Shown: positions 1 through 9,076 of the stretch, piece after piece
Layout of the letters: every line of letters starts with the position of its first letter
How positions within the stretch are numbered: the stretch's first letter is position 1
Assembly: GCA_016872605.1 (NCBI GenBank)
Contig: VGZI01000018.1
Coordinates: forward strand, 1 to 59,587
DNA length: 59,587 bases
Direction: 5' to 3'
Source of the DNA: Planctomycetota bacterium
GTDB lineage: Bacteria; Planctomycetota; Planctomycetia; Gemmatales; Gemmataceae
The notes under the pieces: generated by a model
Told to the model about the DNA's origin: nothing
Database searches by the model: none
The model's input: only the letters and a program-made list of their open reading frames with translations
Made by a program: the position numbers and the translations under genes

Positions 1-313
1 CGAGCGCCAGGATCGTTCCGCCGCGGTGGGGTTCCAGATTGCGCCGCGAACGACGCGGGTGGTCGTCGTCGAAATCGTCGTCTTCTTCATAGCGCCGTCG
101 GCGCGGGCGGTCATCCTCCTCCTCGCGATCGCGTTCTTTCGGCGCTGATTTCGGAGCCGGCGGCACTGAAGAGAATCCCGACCGCGACACGGTCCCCTTT
201 GAGCTCACATCGAAGAGGTGGAAACACTTCGGGCACTCCACCTTCTTGCCGAAGTGCTCCTCCGGCACACGCAGCGGGTGCGAGCATTCGGGACATTCGA
301 TCACCTGGCTCAT
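1..313 (-). CDS. Zinc-ribbon membrane protein, partial (C-terminus off the window)
   Basis: Only the first 104 codons lie inside the window and the frame is still open at base 1. The protein begins MSQVIECPEC and carries a small zinc ribbon with CPEC (residues 7-10) and CPKC (27-30). A Ser/Pro and then strongly acidic and Arg-rich low-complexity linker follows to about residue 95, then RGGTILAL at the edge, which looks like the start of a hydrophobic segment. This order, zinc ribbon, charged linker, membrane segment, is typical of Planctomycete proteins with DUF4190-like tails; that family assignment is inference because the tail is missing. The ATG at 313 is preceded by GGTGAG at a usable distance. 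Function unknown. Confidence 0.75.
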   Translation of the reverse strand, partial: MSQVIECPECSHPLRVPEEHFGKKVECPKCFHLFDVSSKGTVSRSGFSSVPPAPKSAPKERDREEEDDRPRRRRYEEDDDFDDDHPRRSRRNLEPHRGGTILAL

Positions 314-516
314 CGCTCACCAGAGTTTGAAGAATTCTCGGCAAGATCGGCTCAATACGATTTTACGTGAATCCCACGGGAACACAATCGGTTGAGCGCG
401 AAAACCGACGCGGTCGTCTTCTTGCCTGGAGTTTGGGTACTACAGGTTATTCGAACTATCTCGCACCGCATTTTGTTCGACGTGGCATTCGACAGGAAGA
501 AATGAAGGGAGCAATC

Positions 517-575
517 TTCGTTTAGCGTTCGCAGCAACACAGCGTTCGCGGGGTTTACTGCGAACGCTAAACGAA
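517..575. repeat. Palindromic element, family B (TTTAGCG type)
   Basis: Two perfect 18-nt arms (517-534 and 558-575; left arm TTCGTTTAGCGTTCGCAG) flank a 23-nt loop. The element sits downstream of the Cys-rich gene (stop at 592) and upstream of nothing else obvious. A hairpin here could end transcription of the leftward gene. The same TTTAGCGYTCGC core recurs at several other intergenic places in the window. Confidence 0.85.
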
Positions 576-591
576 AACGGGGACAACAACA

Positions 592-1599
592 TCAACGATG
601 CAGCCGAATCATCCACTCCAGCAACTCGTTCGGCGCCGGCGTGCATTCGCTTTGACGGAACGGCGCCGGCAGCGCCGGCACGATCGAATGCATCAAAAAC
701 GGATTCACGCGCGGAACCACGCTTTCGTTCGCCGGCATCACGGCCGAGGTCCGCTGAATGCCGAACGTGCTCGGCATCGCGGGACGAATCTGGGACTCAA
801 CCGCGAAGCTGCCATCCTTCATGTTGACGACGACGCGATGCGCCTCGACGCGGATCGGCTGGGCGTGCTTCTTGACGAACAGGAGGACGTTGCCTTCGAG
901 CACGACCGTGTCGCCGTGATGATGCATGCGTTCACAATGGGCTTCGAGATCGGGTGTGACCAGACGGACGGGCCGCACCGGCTGAGCCATCGCGACAACA
1001 GTCACGGCGCGAGTCGACTGCACGGGAATGACCTGGACGACGCCGATGCCACCAGGCGGAGGCGGCACGACGGCCGGCAGATCCTCGCAGCGAGCTGGCG
1101 GCATTGTTTGGGAGCCCATGCCAGGCAAGCGAAATACAAGTTTCAATATCTCCTGATTCAGGGCCGCAGGCACTCCTTGCACCTGCGTCGCCTTCTTCGC
1201 GGAGCATGTTTCGCAGCATGCGCATGCTTTGGCACAGCAGCAAGTTTTGGGCGTCTGACCCGACGCCACGATCACGCCGAACGGGCAGCCGCCCTTGGCG
1301 CAGGTCGTGTCTTGCGCGAGGCACATCGAACGGATGCGCTGCCAAACGAGATGGCTTTGCCGAAGCATCGCGCTCGGCCAGCACGAATCGGCACAACACG
1401 CCGGATCCGCCAAGCGCTCATAGGCCGCGCGTGGATAGCTGGTCCGATCGTAGCGCGAATCGGTTTGCGGCGTCGTTTCCCAGTAGATCGGGAAACCGCT
1501 GCGAAAGCCGAGACGAAGTGTCGATGTCGATTGACCGTGTGCCGCCGTCGCCGTCGCCAACACGGCTGCCAGCATCAGGACGATGCGAAAAAACCTCAT
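592..1599 (-). CDS. Cys-rich exported protein with LptA/OstA-like stretch
   Basis: 335 residues from the ATG at 1599, chosen because GGAGGA lies just upstream and because it puts a clear signal peptide at the N-terminus (MRFFRIVLMLAAVLATATAA-HG). The first half is unusually Cys-rich: CCADSC, CAKGGC, then a cluster CCCAKACACCETC that could bind metal or form disulfides. The second half contains GDTVVLEGNVLLFVKK followed by VEAHRVVVNMKDGSFAVES, which resembles the repeating beta pattern of LptA/OstA-type proteins (a 'coding for a lipid-binding jellyroll' pattern), but only one such unit is visible. Role unknown; probably periplasmic. It stands alone between two intergenic palindromes. Confidence 0.65.
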   Translation of the reverse strand: MRFFRIVLMLAAVLATATAAHGQSTSTLRLGFRSGFPIYWETTPQTDSRYDRTSYPRAAYERLADPACCADSCWPSAMLRQSHLVWQRIRSMCLAQDTTCAKGGCPFGVIVASGQTPKTCCCAKACACCETCSAKKATQVQGVPAALNQEILKLVFRLPGMGSQTMPPARCEDLPAVVPPPPGGIGVVQVIPVQSTRAVTVVAMAQPVRPVRLVTPDLEAHCERMHHHGDTVVLEGNVLLFVKKHAQPIRVEAHRVVVNMKDGSFAVESQIRPAMPSTFGIQRTSAVMPANESVVPRVNPFLMHSIVPALPAPFRQSECTPAPNELLEWMIRLHR

Positions 1600-1770
1600 G
1601 ATTCTCCTCCAAGTGTTCCGGGGCTGAACGTCGGACGCTGGAGGGAATAACAAACGGCAAGTTACGTGTCTGCGCCAACTCTCTCTTCGTTAAGCGTTCG
1701 CATAGCGCCACGCGTTCGTGGGCGGCCATATCAACGCCTAGCAAGCTAAGGCTATGAGGCCATCCGGAAA

Positions 1771-1850
1771 CGGGAGGGCGAGGCTCCTGCCGAGCCGTAG
1801 GCCTGAGGATTTCTGATGGTTCACGGCTCGGCACGAGCCTCGCCGTCCCG
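1771..1850. repeat. Inverted repeat, family A (GAGGCTCCTGCCGAGCCG)
   Basis: Arms of 28 nt at 1771-1798 and 1823-1850 match at 26 positions around a 24-nt loop. A second copy of the same family, with perfect 26-nt arms, lies at 59464-59560 near the other end of the window. A degenerate half of family B (TCGTTAAGCGTTCGC) lies about 80 bases to the left. The element sits downstream of the ureohydrolase stop codon. Confidence 0.85.
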
Positions 1851-1874
1851 GAAAACGCCCTTTCCAGACAGCCT

Positions 1875-2693
1875 CTAACTCTGCTCATACTTGAACAGAA
1901 GCACATACTCGATCAGCCACATCAACGTCTCAAGGCAGCGATCGTTGACGTCGCGGGCCGGATCGAATTCGGAAATGGACAATCCGCACAAGCGATCCGG
2001 ACCGACGGCATCAAGGATACGCAGGACGAATTCGGGGGCGAGGCCGAATGGGCGAGGTTGGGCAACGGCCGGGAAATAGGCGGGATCGAAAACATCGCAA
2101 TCAAGATCAAGGAACACGCGCGGCGCCAGCGACGCCTGCGCGCGAATATCCTTGAGCACGCTCTCACATTGACCCAGGACGTATGGCGCCGAGAACGTCG
2201 TGTGATAATAATTCGCTACATAATTGCGGTTAAGCAACAATTCGCGATGGCCGACGTTGGTGAGCCGGGGCAACGGCTTCTCCGCGTGCAGGAGAAAGTT
2301 TCCGTGCGACAGTTCGCTCGTGCAATCGCTCAGGTTGTAGATGTCGAAGTGAGCGTCGAGCTGAATGACGAGTGTGTCGCGGTCGATTTCATCGAAGACG
2401 GGAAGCGTGCCCAGGTGATTGCCGCTGACCCAGAGCAAGAATTCGTTGGCGCGAAAGACTTGCCGAAGGCGAGCGCGGGCCGACTTGCGCCAGTCGCGAT
2501 AGTCGGCCATCGTGTCGAACGCGAACTCTTCAAAGCGAAGCCTGTTGGCGTAGGCCTTAGCGCGCGTCGGCATGCGTTCGCGTTTGTTGTCGGCGAGCAT
2601 TTCCTGGAACGCGTCGGCCAAGAGCTCCGCGCCGGCTTTCGTTCCGGGACTGCCGAACAGATCGAACGGGAAAAAGATAGCTCGTGTGATCAC
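1875..2693 (-). CDS. Ureohydrolase (arginase/agmatinase/formiminoglutamase) family protein
   Basis: 272 residues from a GTG at 2693. The fold-defining metal motifs of the arginase superfamily are present: GNHLGTLPV, QLDAHFDIYNL (DAHxD), LDLDCDVFDPAYFPAV (DxDxxDP) and SISEFDPARD (E-F-P). The enzyme class hydrolyses guanidino or formimino compounds at a binuclear manganese centre; substrate cannot be read from the sequence. An in-frame ATG at 2753 lies inside the tRNA-Asp gene and is rejected as start. The chosen GTG has no strong Shine-Dalgarno, and it is embedded in a perfect 14-bp palindrome CGTGTGATCACACG (2683-2696). The gene lies just behind the tRNA on the same strand. Confidence 0.82.
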   Translation of the reverse strand: MITRAIFFPFDLFGSPGTKAGAELLADAFQEMLADNKRERMPTRAKAYANRLRFEEFAFDTMADYRDWRKSARARLRQVFRANEFLLWVSGNHLGTLPVFDEIDRDTLVIQLDAHFDIYNLSDCTSELSHGNFLLHAEKPLPRLTNVGHRELLLNRNYVANYYHTTFSAPYVLGQCESVLKDIRAQASLAPRVFLDLDCDVFDPAYFPAVAQPRPFGLAPEFVLRILDAVGPDRLCGLSISEFDPARDVNDRCLETLMWLIEYVLLFKYEQS

Positions 2694-2726
2694 ACGGATT
2701 CCGGTGGGACAGATGTGATTGGCAAA

Positions 2727-2800
2727 CGAGGACGACGGGGCTCGAACCCGCAACCTCCGGCGTGACAGGCCGGTGCTCTAACCAATTGAGCTACGTCCCC
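2727..2800 (-). tRNA. tRNA-Asp (anticodon GTC)
   Basis: Read on the minus strand the 74 bases fold into a full cloverleaf: acceptor GGGGACG pairs with CGTCCTC (one G-U), D arm GCTC/GAGC, anticodon stem CCGGC/GCCGG with loop CTGTCAC, and T arm GCGGG/CCCGT with TTCGAGC loop. Anticodon GTC reads Asp, and G73 is the usual Asp discriminator base. CCA is not encoded. The variable loop is 5 nt. Confidence 0.95.
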
Positions 2801-3026
2801 AGTACTCCTCTTCGTTTCGCGATCGCAGGGCGCTCCACGAAATAATCGCGTCCATTCAAAGACGCATCGCCAGCGACAAAAGTTCGCTGTTTCCCTTATT
2901 CTAAACGCGCCGCCGACGATTTCCAGGGGGCGTTTTCGCATTTGGCTGCCACACAACGAATACAATGCTGAAAATCGGCTCGCATCGCCCGCCTCTACGA
3001 GGCGGGGCTAAACACTGAGGACTCGC

Positions 3027-3836
3027 ATGGACCTCGAACTCAGAACTCAAACCGCCGTCATCGTTGGCGCCGCTCGGGGCATCGGGAATGCCATCGCTCG
3101 AGAGTTCGCCCGCGAAGGCGCCAACGTCGTGCTGATCGATCGCGACAAGACCGTCCTCGACGCTGCGGCCGCGCTCGCCGCCGAGTACCACGTACAGGCG
3201 ACGGGGACGGTCGCCGACGTCGTCGACTTCGTGGCCATGAAGGCATGCGCTGAGGCAATCCAGCGTGACCGTGGCCGCATCGATCATCTCGTCTACGCCG
3301 TCGGCATCGGCTCGGGGAAGTTCGGCTTCCCGTTCTGGGAGCTGGCGCCGAGCGATTGGCCCCGCGTGTATGAGGTCAACGTGCAAGGCGCCGTCAACGT
3401 CGTGCACGCGTTTACGCCGTTCTTCTTGAAAGCGAAATCGGGCTCGATGCTGCTGATCGCATCGGTCGCCGGGCAGATCGGCTCGCAGACCGATCCGCCG
3501 TACAGTGCGTCGAAAGCGGCGCTTATCAACTTCATGCAGTGCGCTGCCAAGGACCTCGCGCCCTATCACGTCCGCGTCAACGCCCTCTGCCCCGGCATGG
3601 TTAAGACGGAACTCAATCAATCGATCTGGGCCGCGTGGAATCGCCGTCAGCCGGATGACTGCAAGCAATCCTACGACGATTGGGCAGCCGAGAAGATTCG
3701 CAAAGTCGTCCCGCTCGGCTCCTGGCAGACGCCCGAAGAAATGGCCGCGATGGCGGTCTATTTGGCGTCAACGCACGGCCGCAACATCACCGGGCAGTGC
3801 GTCAACGTCGATGGCGGGTTCGTGATGCACTGGTGA
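3027..3836 (+). CDS. Short-chain dehydrogenase/reductase (SDR)
   Basis: 269 residues, the normal length of a classical SDR. The cofactor loop is VGAARGIG (residues 13-20), a variant of TGxxxGIG. Catalytic residues appear in order: Ser146 in LLIASVAG, Tyr159 and Lys163 in YSASK. The C-terminus has the NITGQCVNVDGGF signature of glucose-dehydrogenase-like members. The family reduces or oxidises hydroxyl/keto groups with NAD(P); the substrate is not evident. ATG at 3027 follows GAGG at about 6 nt. It stands alone and is convergent with the gamma-glutamyltranspeptidase gene, with a large palindromic element in the gap. Confidence 0.9.
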   Translation: MDLELRTQTAVIVGAARGIGNAIAREFAREGANVVLIDRDKTVLDAAAALAAEYHVQATGTVADVVDFVAMKACAEAIQRDRGRIDHLVYAVGIGSGKFGFPFWELAPSDWPRVYEVNVQGAVNVVHAFTPFFLKAKSGSMLLIASVAGQIGSQTDPPYSASKAALINFMQCAAKDLAPYHVRVNALCPGMVKTELNQSIWAAWNRRQPDDCKQSYDDWAAEKIRKVVPLGSWQTPEEMAAMAVYLASTHGRNITGQCVNVDGGFVMHW

Positions 3837-3850
3837 ATCGGCTGTCTTCG

Positions 3851-4060
3851 TTTAGCGCTCGCATTGCCCCGCGCGGGCGCTAAGGCATGCGGCAAGTCTT
3901 TTTCTCCCCTCTCCCTCCGGGAGAGGGGCCGGGGGTGAGGGTGAGACCTGCAGTTCCCCGTGATTTGCCCTCACCCCCAACCCCTCTCCCGGAGGGAGAG
4001 GGGGGTAAATCAAGTCCTGCCGCTCGCCTTAGCGCTCGCGTGACGCCGCGCGGGCGCAAA
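3851..4060. repeat. Composite element: family B palindromes flanking a ~150-bp family C element
   Basis: Reading left to right: a family B palindrome (TTTAGCGCTCGC at 3851, GCGGGCGCTAA ending at 3883), then a ~148-bp element (about 3884-4031) whose core is CTCCCTCCGGGAGAGG on the left and its inverted copy with CTCCCGGAGGGAGAG on the right, separated by GGGGGTGAGG/CCTCACCCCC. It ends with another TTAGCGCTCGCG. The ~150-bp part recurs in the opposite orientation at 54874-55023. It fills the gap between two convergent genes, where it could act as a two-way terminator. Confidence 0.85.
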
Positions 4061-4070
4061 ACGATTCTGG

Positions 4071-5738
4071 TCAATACCCCGCCACCTTGCCGCTCAGACG
4101 CTTGTCCGCGGCGCCGATGAAGCCGCCGGTTTTCGGGTTGACCCAGATCGAGTGGGCATCCCCTTGGCGAGAAAAGGACACGGAGTGCCCCATTGCCTTG
4201 AGCTGAGCCACCGTCTGAGCGTGTTGCTTTGTTCCTTCGAATTTCAGCTCGTCCGGGAACCACTGATGATGCATCCGCGGCGCGTCGACCGCTTGCTGGA
4301 TCGGCATTTCGTAATCGACGACATTGACGACCACGTTCAGCACCGTGTTGATGATCGTTCGCCCGCCGGGGCTGCCGGTGACGAGGACGACCTTGCCGTT
4401 CTTGGCCAGGATCGTCGGCGTCTGCGAGCTGAGCATGCGTTTGCCGGGAGCGATCGTGTTCGGCTCGGTGCCGATGGCGCCGGCGCGGTTGGTGACGCCG
4501 GGCCGCCAGTTGAAGTCGGTCATCTCGTTGTTGAGCAGAAAGCCCGCGCCCTTGACGACGATGCGCGAGCCGTAGCCATGTTCGAGCGTGTACGTATTCG
4601 ACACGGCGAAACCGTCCTTGTCGATCACCGAGAAATGCGTCGTGCTGTCCCCTTCCGGGGCAAGCGGGATGTCCTTGAACGCATCGCTCCGCGTCGCCTT
4701 GCTCAGATCGATGCTCTTGGCCAAATCGCGGGCGTACTCCTTGGTCGTCAGATGCGTGGGAATCTTGGTGAAGCCGGGATCGCCGAGGTAGCGGGCGCGA
4801 TCGTAGTAGGCGCGGCGCATGGCCTCGGTCATCAGGTGCAACGTCTGCGGCGAATATCGGTCGTACTTCTTCAGGTCGAAGTTCTCGAGCGTGTTGAGCA
4901 TTTGCACGAGGCACGTGCCGCCGGAGCTGGGAGGCGGCGGACCGATGACGTCGTAACCGCGATACATCCCGCGGATTGGCTGACGCTCCATGGCCTTGTA
5001 CCCGGCAAGATCGTCCTTGGTGATGAGCCCGCCGCCAGCTTTCATTTCCGCGACGATCTGGTCGGCGATCGCGCCGGTGTAAAACGCGTCCGGCCCCTTG
5101 TCGGCGATCAACCGTAGTGTGTTCGCCAGATCGGGCTGCACGTGGCGGTCGCCCGGTTTCCACGCCGTCTTGTCCGGCCTGGCGAACACGCGTTGAAACT
5201 CGGGAAACGCTTTCGATGCCGCCAAAATGTTGTTGAGCGAGTTGGCATGGTGCTTGTCAAGAAGGTACCCCTTCTCCGCCAACTCGACGGCCGGCAGCAC
5301 AAGCGTCTTCCAAGGGAGCTTGCCGAACTTCTGATGCGCCAGCGCCATGCCGCGCACGGTGCCGGGAACGCCGACGACGCGATGAGTGTACGGGGACTCG
5401 CCTTTCTTGAACATGGTCTTGGTCGCCGCCGCCGGCGCGGTTTCGCGATATTCGATGACGACAGGCTCGCCCTTGGCCGGATGCACGACCATGAACCCGC
5501 CGCCGCCGATGTTCCCTGCGGCAGGATGCGTCACCGCCATCGCGAAGGCGGTGGTGATCGCGGCATCGACGGCGTTGCCTCCTTGCTTCAGAATCGCCAG
5601 CCCCGCCTCGGCCCCCGGAGCAGAGACCGCGACGACGACGCCGTTGCGGTGTTCTTGGGCGGCGGCGGGTGCAACGACGACGGTGGCAGCAACGAGGATA
5701 AGCAATGAGATCGGACGCACTGCGCGCGTGAATTGCAT
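4071..5738 (-). CDS. ggt: Gamma-glutamyltranspeptidase, exported
   Basis: 555 residues, full family length. A signal peptide (about residues 1-27, ending APAAAQ) sends it out of the cytoplasm. It is an N-terminal nucleophile hydrolase that cuts itself into two chains; the nucleophile is Thr366, the first Thr of TTHFSV, so the small subunit would start there. Other family motifs visible are GGNAVDAAI, GNIGGGGFMVV, the glycine-rich GSPGGRTIINT that forms the oxyanion and substrate loop, and ETAPAA (the conserved Arg in YRETAP binds the gamma-glutamyl carboxylate). It transfers or hydrolyses gamma-glutamyl groups, for example of glutathione. Stands alone; convergent with the SDR gene. Confidence 0.95.
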   Translation of the reverse strand: MQFTRAVRPISLLILVAATVVVAPAAAQEHRNGVVVAVSAPGAEAGLAILKQGGNAVDAAITTAFAMAVTHPAAGNIGGGGFMVVHPAKGEPVVIEYRETAPAAATKTMFKKGESPYTHRVVGVPGTVRGMALAHQKFGKLPWKTLVLPAVELAEKGYLLDKHHANSLNNILAASKAFPEFQRVFARPDKTAWKPGDRHVQPDLANTLRLIADKGPDAFYTGAIADQIVAEMKAGGGLITKDDLAGYKAMERQPIRGMYRGYDVIGPPPPSSGGTCLVQMLNTLENFDLKKYDRYSPQTLHLMTEAMRRAYYDRARYLGDPGFTKIPTHLTTKEYARDLAKSIDLSKATRSDAFKDIPLAPEGDSTTHFSVIDKDGFAVSNTYTLEHGYGSRIVVKGAGFLLNNEMTDFNWRPGVTNRAGAIGTEPNTIAPGKRMLSSQTPTILAKNGKVVLVTGSPGGRTIINTVLNVVVNVVDYEMPIQQAVDAPRMHHQWFPDELKFEGTKQHAQTVAQLKAMGHSVSFSRQGDAHSIWVNPKTGGFIGAADKRLSGKVAGY

Positions 5739-5967
5739 GACGAGGTTCCTTGGAAAAACGATGACGATATTCGGTCGATAGAGTGATTTATGCTGATAGC
5801 ACGTGGAACGGCGAGCGAAAAACGCACGAATTGAGGCCAGGTTTACGACTCGGACGAATCTTGTAGACGTCGTCAGAATCGTGGCGAATCAGCCCCTCCT
5901 CTGCCCCCGGCCTGCAATCGCAGCGAACGATCAAGAACAGAGATGGCCGGGGGGAGAGGAGAGAAGT

Positions 5968-7212
5968 TCATCCAAGCAGCATGCGCATGTGGTCGTTGAG
6001 GAACCGACCCTTGGGGTCGAACTTCTTGCGAAGCGCGCGAAAATCGTTGGCACGGGGGTACAGTGCGGTCACGTCGTCGGTATCAAGAAAGTGCATTTTC
6101 CCCCAGTGCGGCCGCGAACCGTAACGGCGCAGTATGGCATCCACATCGCGCAGGTAATCCCAGTAATCTAAGCCAGGCTGACCGGATACCGAGAGAGCGA
6201 TGCTGTCCTGGTGATGAAAGGGGCTGAGCCAGGCCGGGTCGCCTGCTGTGAAGCGGTATTCGACGGGGTAGATGCAGTTGGTGTGCTTGGTCAGCATCAA
6301 CTCACGCACCGCACGGAGGGCTTCCTTGCCATGCTGCACGGGGACGGCATATTCCAATTCGTGGAAATTCGGCACGTATACCATGGGGTAGATCTCCGAG
6401 GAGTAAGCGATCTTCTCGAACGGAGTGTCCATGGCGGGCTTGTCGGAGATATCCATCACTTTCATCTCGCACACGTCCGCGGTTTTTTTGGTTGTGCTGC
6501 GCGGCGCGTCGGCTGTGTCCGCGATGCAATACATATGGCGGCTTTGCGGCGTGGGACACCAAAAGAAGCCGAAATGCCGATGCGTCGCGGCGAGTTCGTC
6601 ATGCCGTTGCATGCACGTCTCGAAGTCGTCGCGCCATACATGCTCATGCAGGTTGTAGGCGTCCCTAACTTGAAGCGTCAACTCGGAGATGACGCCCAGC
6701 GTGCCGATCGACACCTGGGCGGCATGCAATAGTTCTTGGTTCCCTCCGTCGACGACGTGGACACTGCCGTCGGCTTTCACCAGGCGCATGCCAGCAATCG
6801 ATGTTGCCAGGCAGGGCAACTTGATGCCGGTGCCATGCGTGCCGGTGATGAACGCGCCTGCCACGGCCTGTGCGTCGATGTCGCCTTGATTGATGAGGGA
6901 GAATCCAAGTCCCTTCAAGGCCACTCCAAGGTCATGAATGCGCGTCCCGGCGGCCACGGTGACTTGTTTTTTTGCCGCGTTGACCGATCGGACTCCGCTC
7001 ATCTGCGCCAAGGACAACAGTAAGCCGCCCGTGCCGACGACCGGCGTGAAACTGTGGCCGGAACCTGCGACGCGAACGTTGAGATCGCGGCGTTCGGCCT
7101 CTGCGACCATTTCGCACAGTTGGTCCTCGGTCGTGGGCGAAGCCTTGTAGCGGGCGATGCAAGATTGGTTGCCCGCTCAGTTGCGCCATAATCCGCCTTT
7201 TTCGAATTCCAT
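5968..7212 (-). pseudogene. FAD-dependent sugar-lactone oxidase with in-frame TGA at codon 12
   Basis: The reading frame for a D-arabinono-1,4-lactone/L-gulonolactone oxidase-type flavoprotein starts at an ATG at 7212 behind a perfect GGAGGT, reads MEFEKGGLWRN, then meets TGA at 7177-7179, then continues AGNQSCIARYKASP in the same frame. Family members have a Trp here (NWAGN), and TGG to TGA is one base. Downstream the protein is intact for 380 residues from the next ATG at 7110: RVAGSGHSF is the flavin loop with the His usually linked to FAD, INQGDIDAQAVAGAFITGTHGTG follows, and the C-terminal RPHWGKMHF is typical of aldono-lactone oxidases. A product started at 7110 would lack the first 34 residues. 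Either a recent null allele, an alternative start, or a sequence error. Confidence 0.8.
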
Positions 7213-7274
7213 GTTTACCTCCAGTTGGGTTCGTGATGGTACCGGTACTCCCGTTGTCAGCGCCTTTCGTGGCA

Positions 7275-7294
7275 GGGGTCGGTAATCCGACCCC
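7275..7294. repeat. Small perfect palindrome
   Basis: GGGGTCGG-TAAT-CCGACCCC, an 8-bp stem with a 4-nt loop, lies in the 137-base gap between the permease stop and the oxidase start; a less perfect GC-rich hairpin (CCGGGGTCCG..CGGCCCCCCGG) follows at 7319-7343. Either could be a terminator of the permease or a mobile palindrome. Confidence 0.6.
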
Positions 7295-7349
7295 GAAATC
7301 TCGACAATCGCCAGTATGCCGGGGTCCGAGTACGGCCCCCCGGCCTCAA

Positions 7350-8845
7350 TCACTCACGCTTTGGCTGCTCGTTGCTGTCCTCGGCCTGGCTGAGTCGCAA
7401 TTGAAGAAGAATCTCTTCCGATGGTCCAGGGAAATGGGTGCGTTTGTAGGCGAACCAGAGCACGAGCAGCACCACCACGCTTCCGCCGACGACCCACTGC
7501 GCCTTTTGATTCGGCGGTTGCATACCGATGAAGACTAAGACGATGCAGCCGAGAAGACTCAAGGCTGCGAGGGGCCGAAAGGAGCCGCCCAGTTCCCAGG
7601 GACCCATGCGCGTCCAGGTACGGCCATGCGCGAGAAGCCCGGCGGAAATCGGCATCGTATAGGAAAGGTACAGGAACACAGCACAAGCCGAGGCGATGGC
7701 CTCATACCTGATCAGGGCACACGCCACAGACGCCACGGCGACGGACCAGATCGCCACCGACGGCGTGTGGCTTGTTGGACTGATTCGGCTAAGGTACTCG
7801 GAGAACGGCAATCCTCCGTCCCTCGCGAAGGCGAAGGCCATCCGGGATACCGACGTCAAGATGGCCAGTCCGCAAAGAAACTGTCCGACGCCAAGGCCAA
7901 GGTACATAGGAAAATGCGTCCAGTAAGGCGTTCCCTCGCGGACGATTCGGAAAAAGCTCTGCAGCCCTTTGCTGGCGGCGTCATCCATGTCTGGCGCCGC
8001 CAACACGATTGAAACAAGCATGACCCAGCCCGCCAATCCGGACACCAACACCGCCTGCACAATCCCGCGCGGCACCACGTTCGCCGCATCGTTGGTCTCC
8101 TCCGACGTCTGCGCCGCCGCGTCGAAACCGGTCAACGTATATGCCGGAAGCAATAACCCCAGCGCGAATAGCCAAAAAACGTTCTCCGTTGCGTCAAAAA
8201 CACCCCCCCCGCCGGGCCACCGTAATTCCTGAAATCGATAAGGCGATGAAAATCCAAGCCTCGTTGAAATCCGCAGATCAACATGGTGGCCGTGAGCACG
8301 ACGCCGACCGCCATGATCCAGTAGCCGCTGAAATCGTTCAATATGCTCGTCAATCGGATGCCGCGGTGATTGATGTAGGCCTGGACCAAGGTCATTGCGA
8401 TCACGGCACCGTGCTGTACCCACGGATAGACGTGGTCCGGATCATACTCACCCATGCGACTCCAGGCGCCGATGACGAACCGGCACAATCCGACATTGAC
8501 AGCGGCGAGAGCCGTGATCAACCCGGCCAGACTCATGCAAGCCGTGATCCACCCCCAGCCGCGACCGCCCAGGGTATACGACCAGTGGTACGTTCCGCCG
8601 GCGGTGGGAAAGGCCGAGGCGAGTTGCCCCATCGTAGCCGCGACGATCAGAGCAAAGATCAGCTCGATCGGCCAACCGATGCCAATCGCTGCTCCGCCGA
8701 CGCTGCAGAATCCAACGGAAAACGACGTGATGCCGCCGGCGAGAATGCAGATCGTCGACATCGAAATCGCAAAGCTCGAAAACGGACTCATGCGCTTCTC
8801 AAGCGCAGGTTCAGTTTTCTGAGCTTGGTCGGGCAAAACGCCCAT
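7350..8845 (-). pseudogene. APC-family amino-acid permease, frameshifted at a G8 tract
   Basis: A single permease gene is spread over two frames. From ATG 8845 (GAGG upstream) the first frame gives an APC transporter N-terminus with ICILAGGITSFSVG, PTAGGTYHW and several membrane segments to about residue 212 (RNYGGPAGG). The protein then continues one frame over with VFDATENVFWLFALG and TGFDAAAQTSEETNDAA, a hallmark of the eukaryote-like GABA/choline permease branch, to the stop at 7350, with six or more membrane helices. The switch is at eight consecutive G on the coding strand (plus-strand C8, 8203-8210); nine would restore one frame. So the locus lacks one G, by mutation, slippage or sequencing. 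The neighbouring oxidase is also broken. Confidence 0.8.
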
Positions 8846-8934
8846 TCAAGTTATCCTCGTGATTGACAGCGTCGTGACACCACCGCGCTCGGCGCTGCCG
8901 CCAAGCGGCCAGTTAAGTTAGTAAACACTAAATA

Positions 8935-8940
8935 ATTATA
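8935..8940 (-). promoter_or_regulatory. Possible -10 box for the permease
   Basis: TATAAT on the minus strand in an AT-rich patch 90 bases upstream of the permease ATG. No convincing -35 is seen at 16-18 nt, so this is only a weak suggestion. Confidence 0.3.
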
Positions 8941-9076
8941 GCGTGGTCCTTTTTGGAACGTAGCGATGATCCCAAAAATATCCGGTTTTTTTGAAAAAGG
9001 AAGGGAGAGCTGAGGTCGGCGCCCGCACCCGCTTCAGTCGTGGGCGGGGTATGGGCTCTCTTGATCCAGTCCGTTC

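Noticed and set aside
598..1650. Long open frame on the plus strand opposite the Cys-rich gene
   Set aside because: Its translation is Arg/His-rich without a fold or known motif, and it mirrors the codon pattern of the minus-strand gene that has a signal peptide and a ribosome site.
2694..2753. Extended start of the ureohydrolase inside the tRNA-Asp gene
   Set aside because: The extra residues come from the tRNA sequence and have no family match.
7177..7179. Selenocysteine recoding of the TGA
   Set aside because: Homologs have Trp, not Cys or Sec, at this place, and no downstream SECIS-like hairpin is evident.
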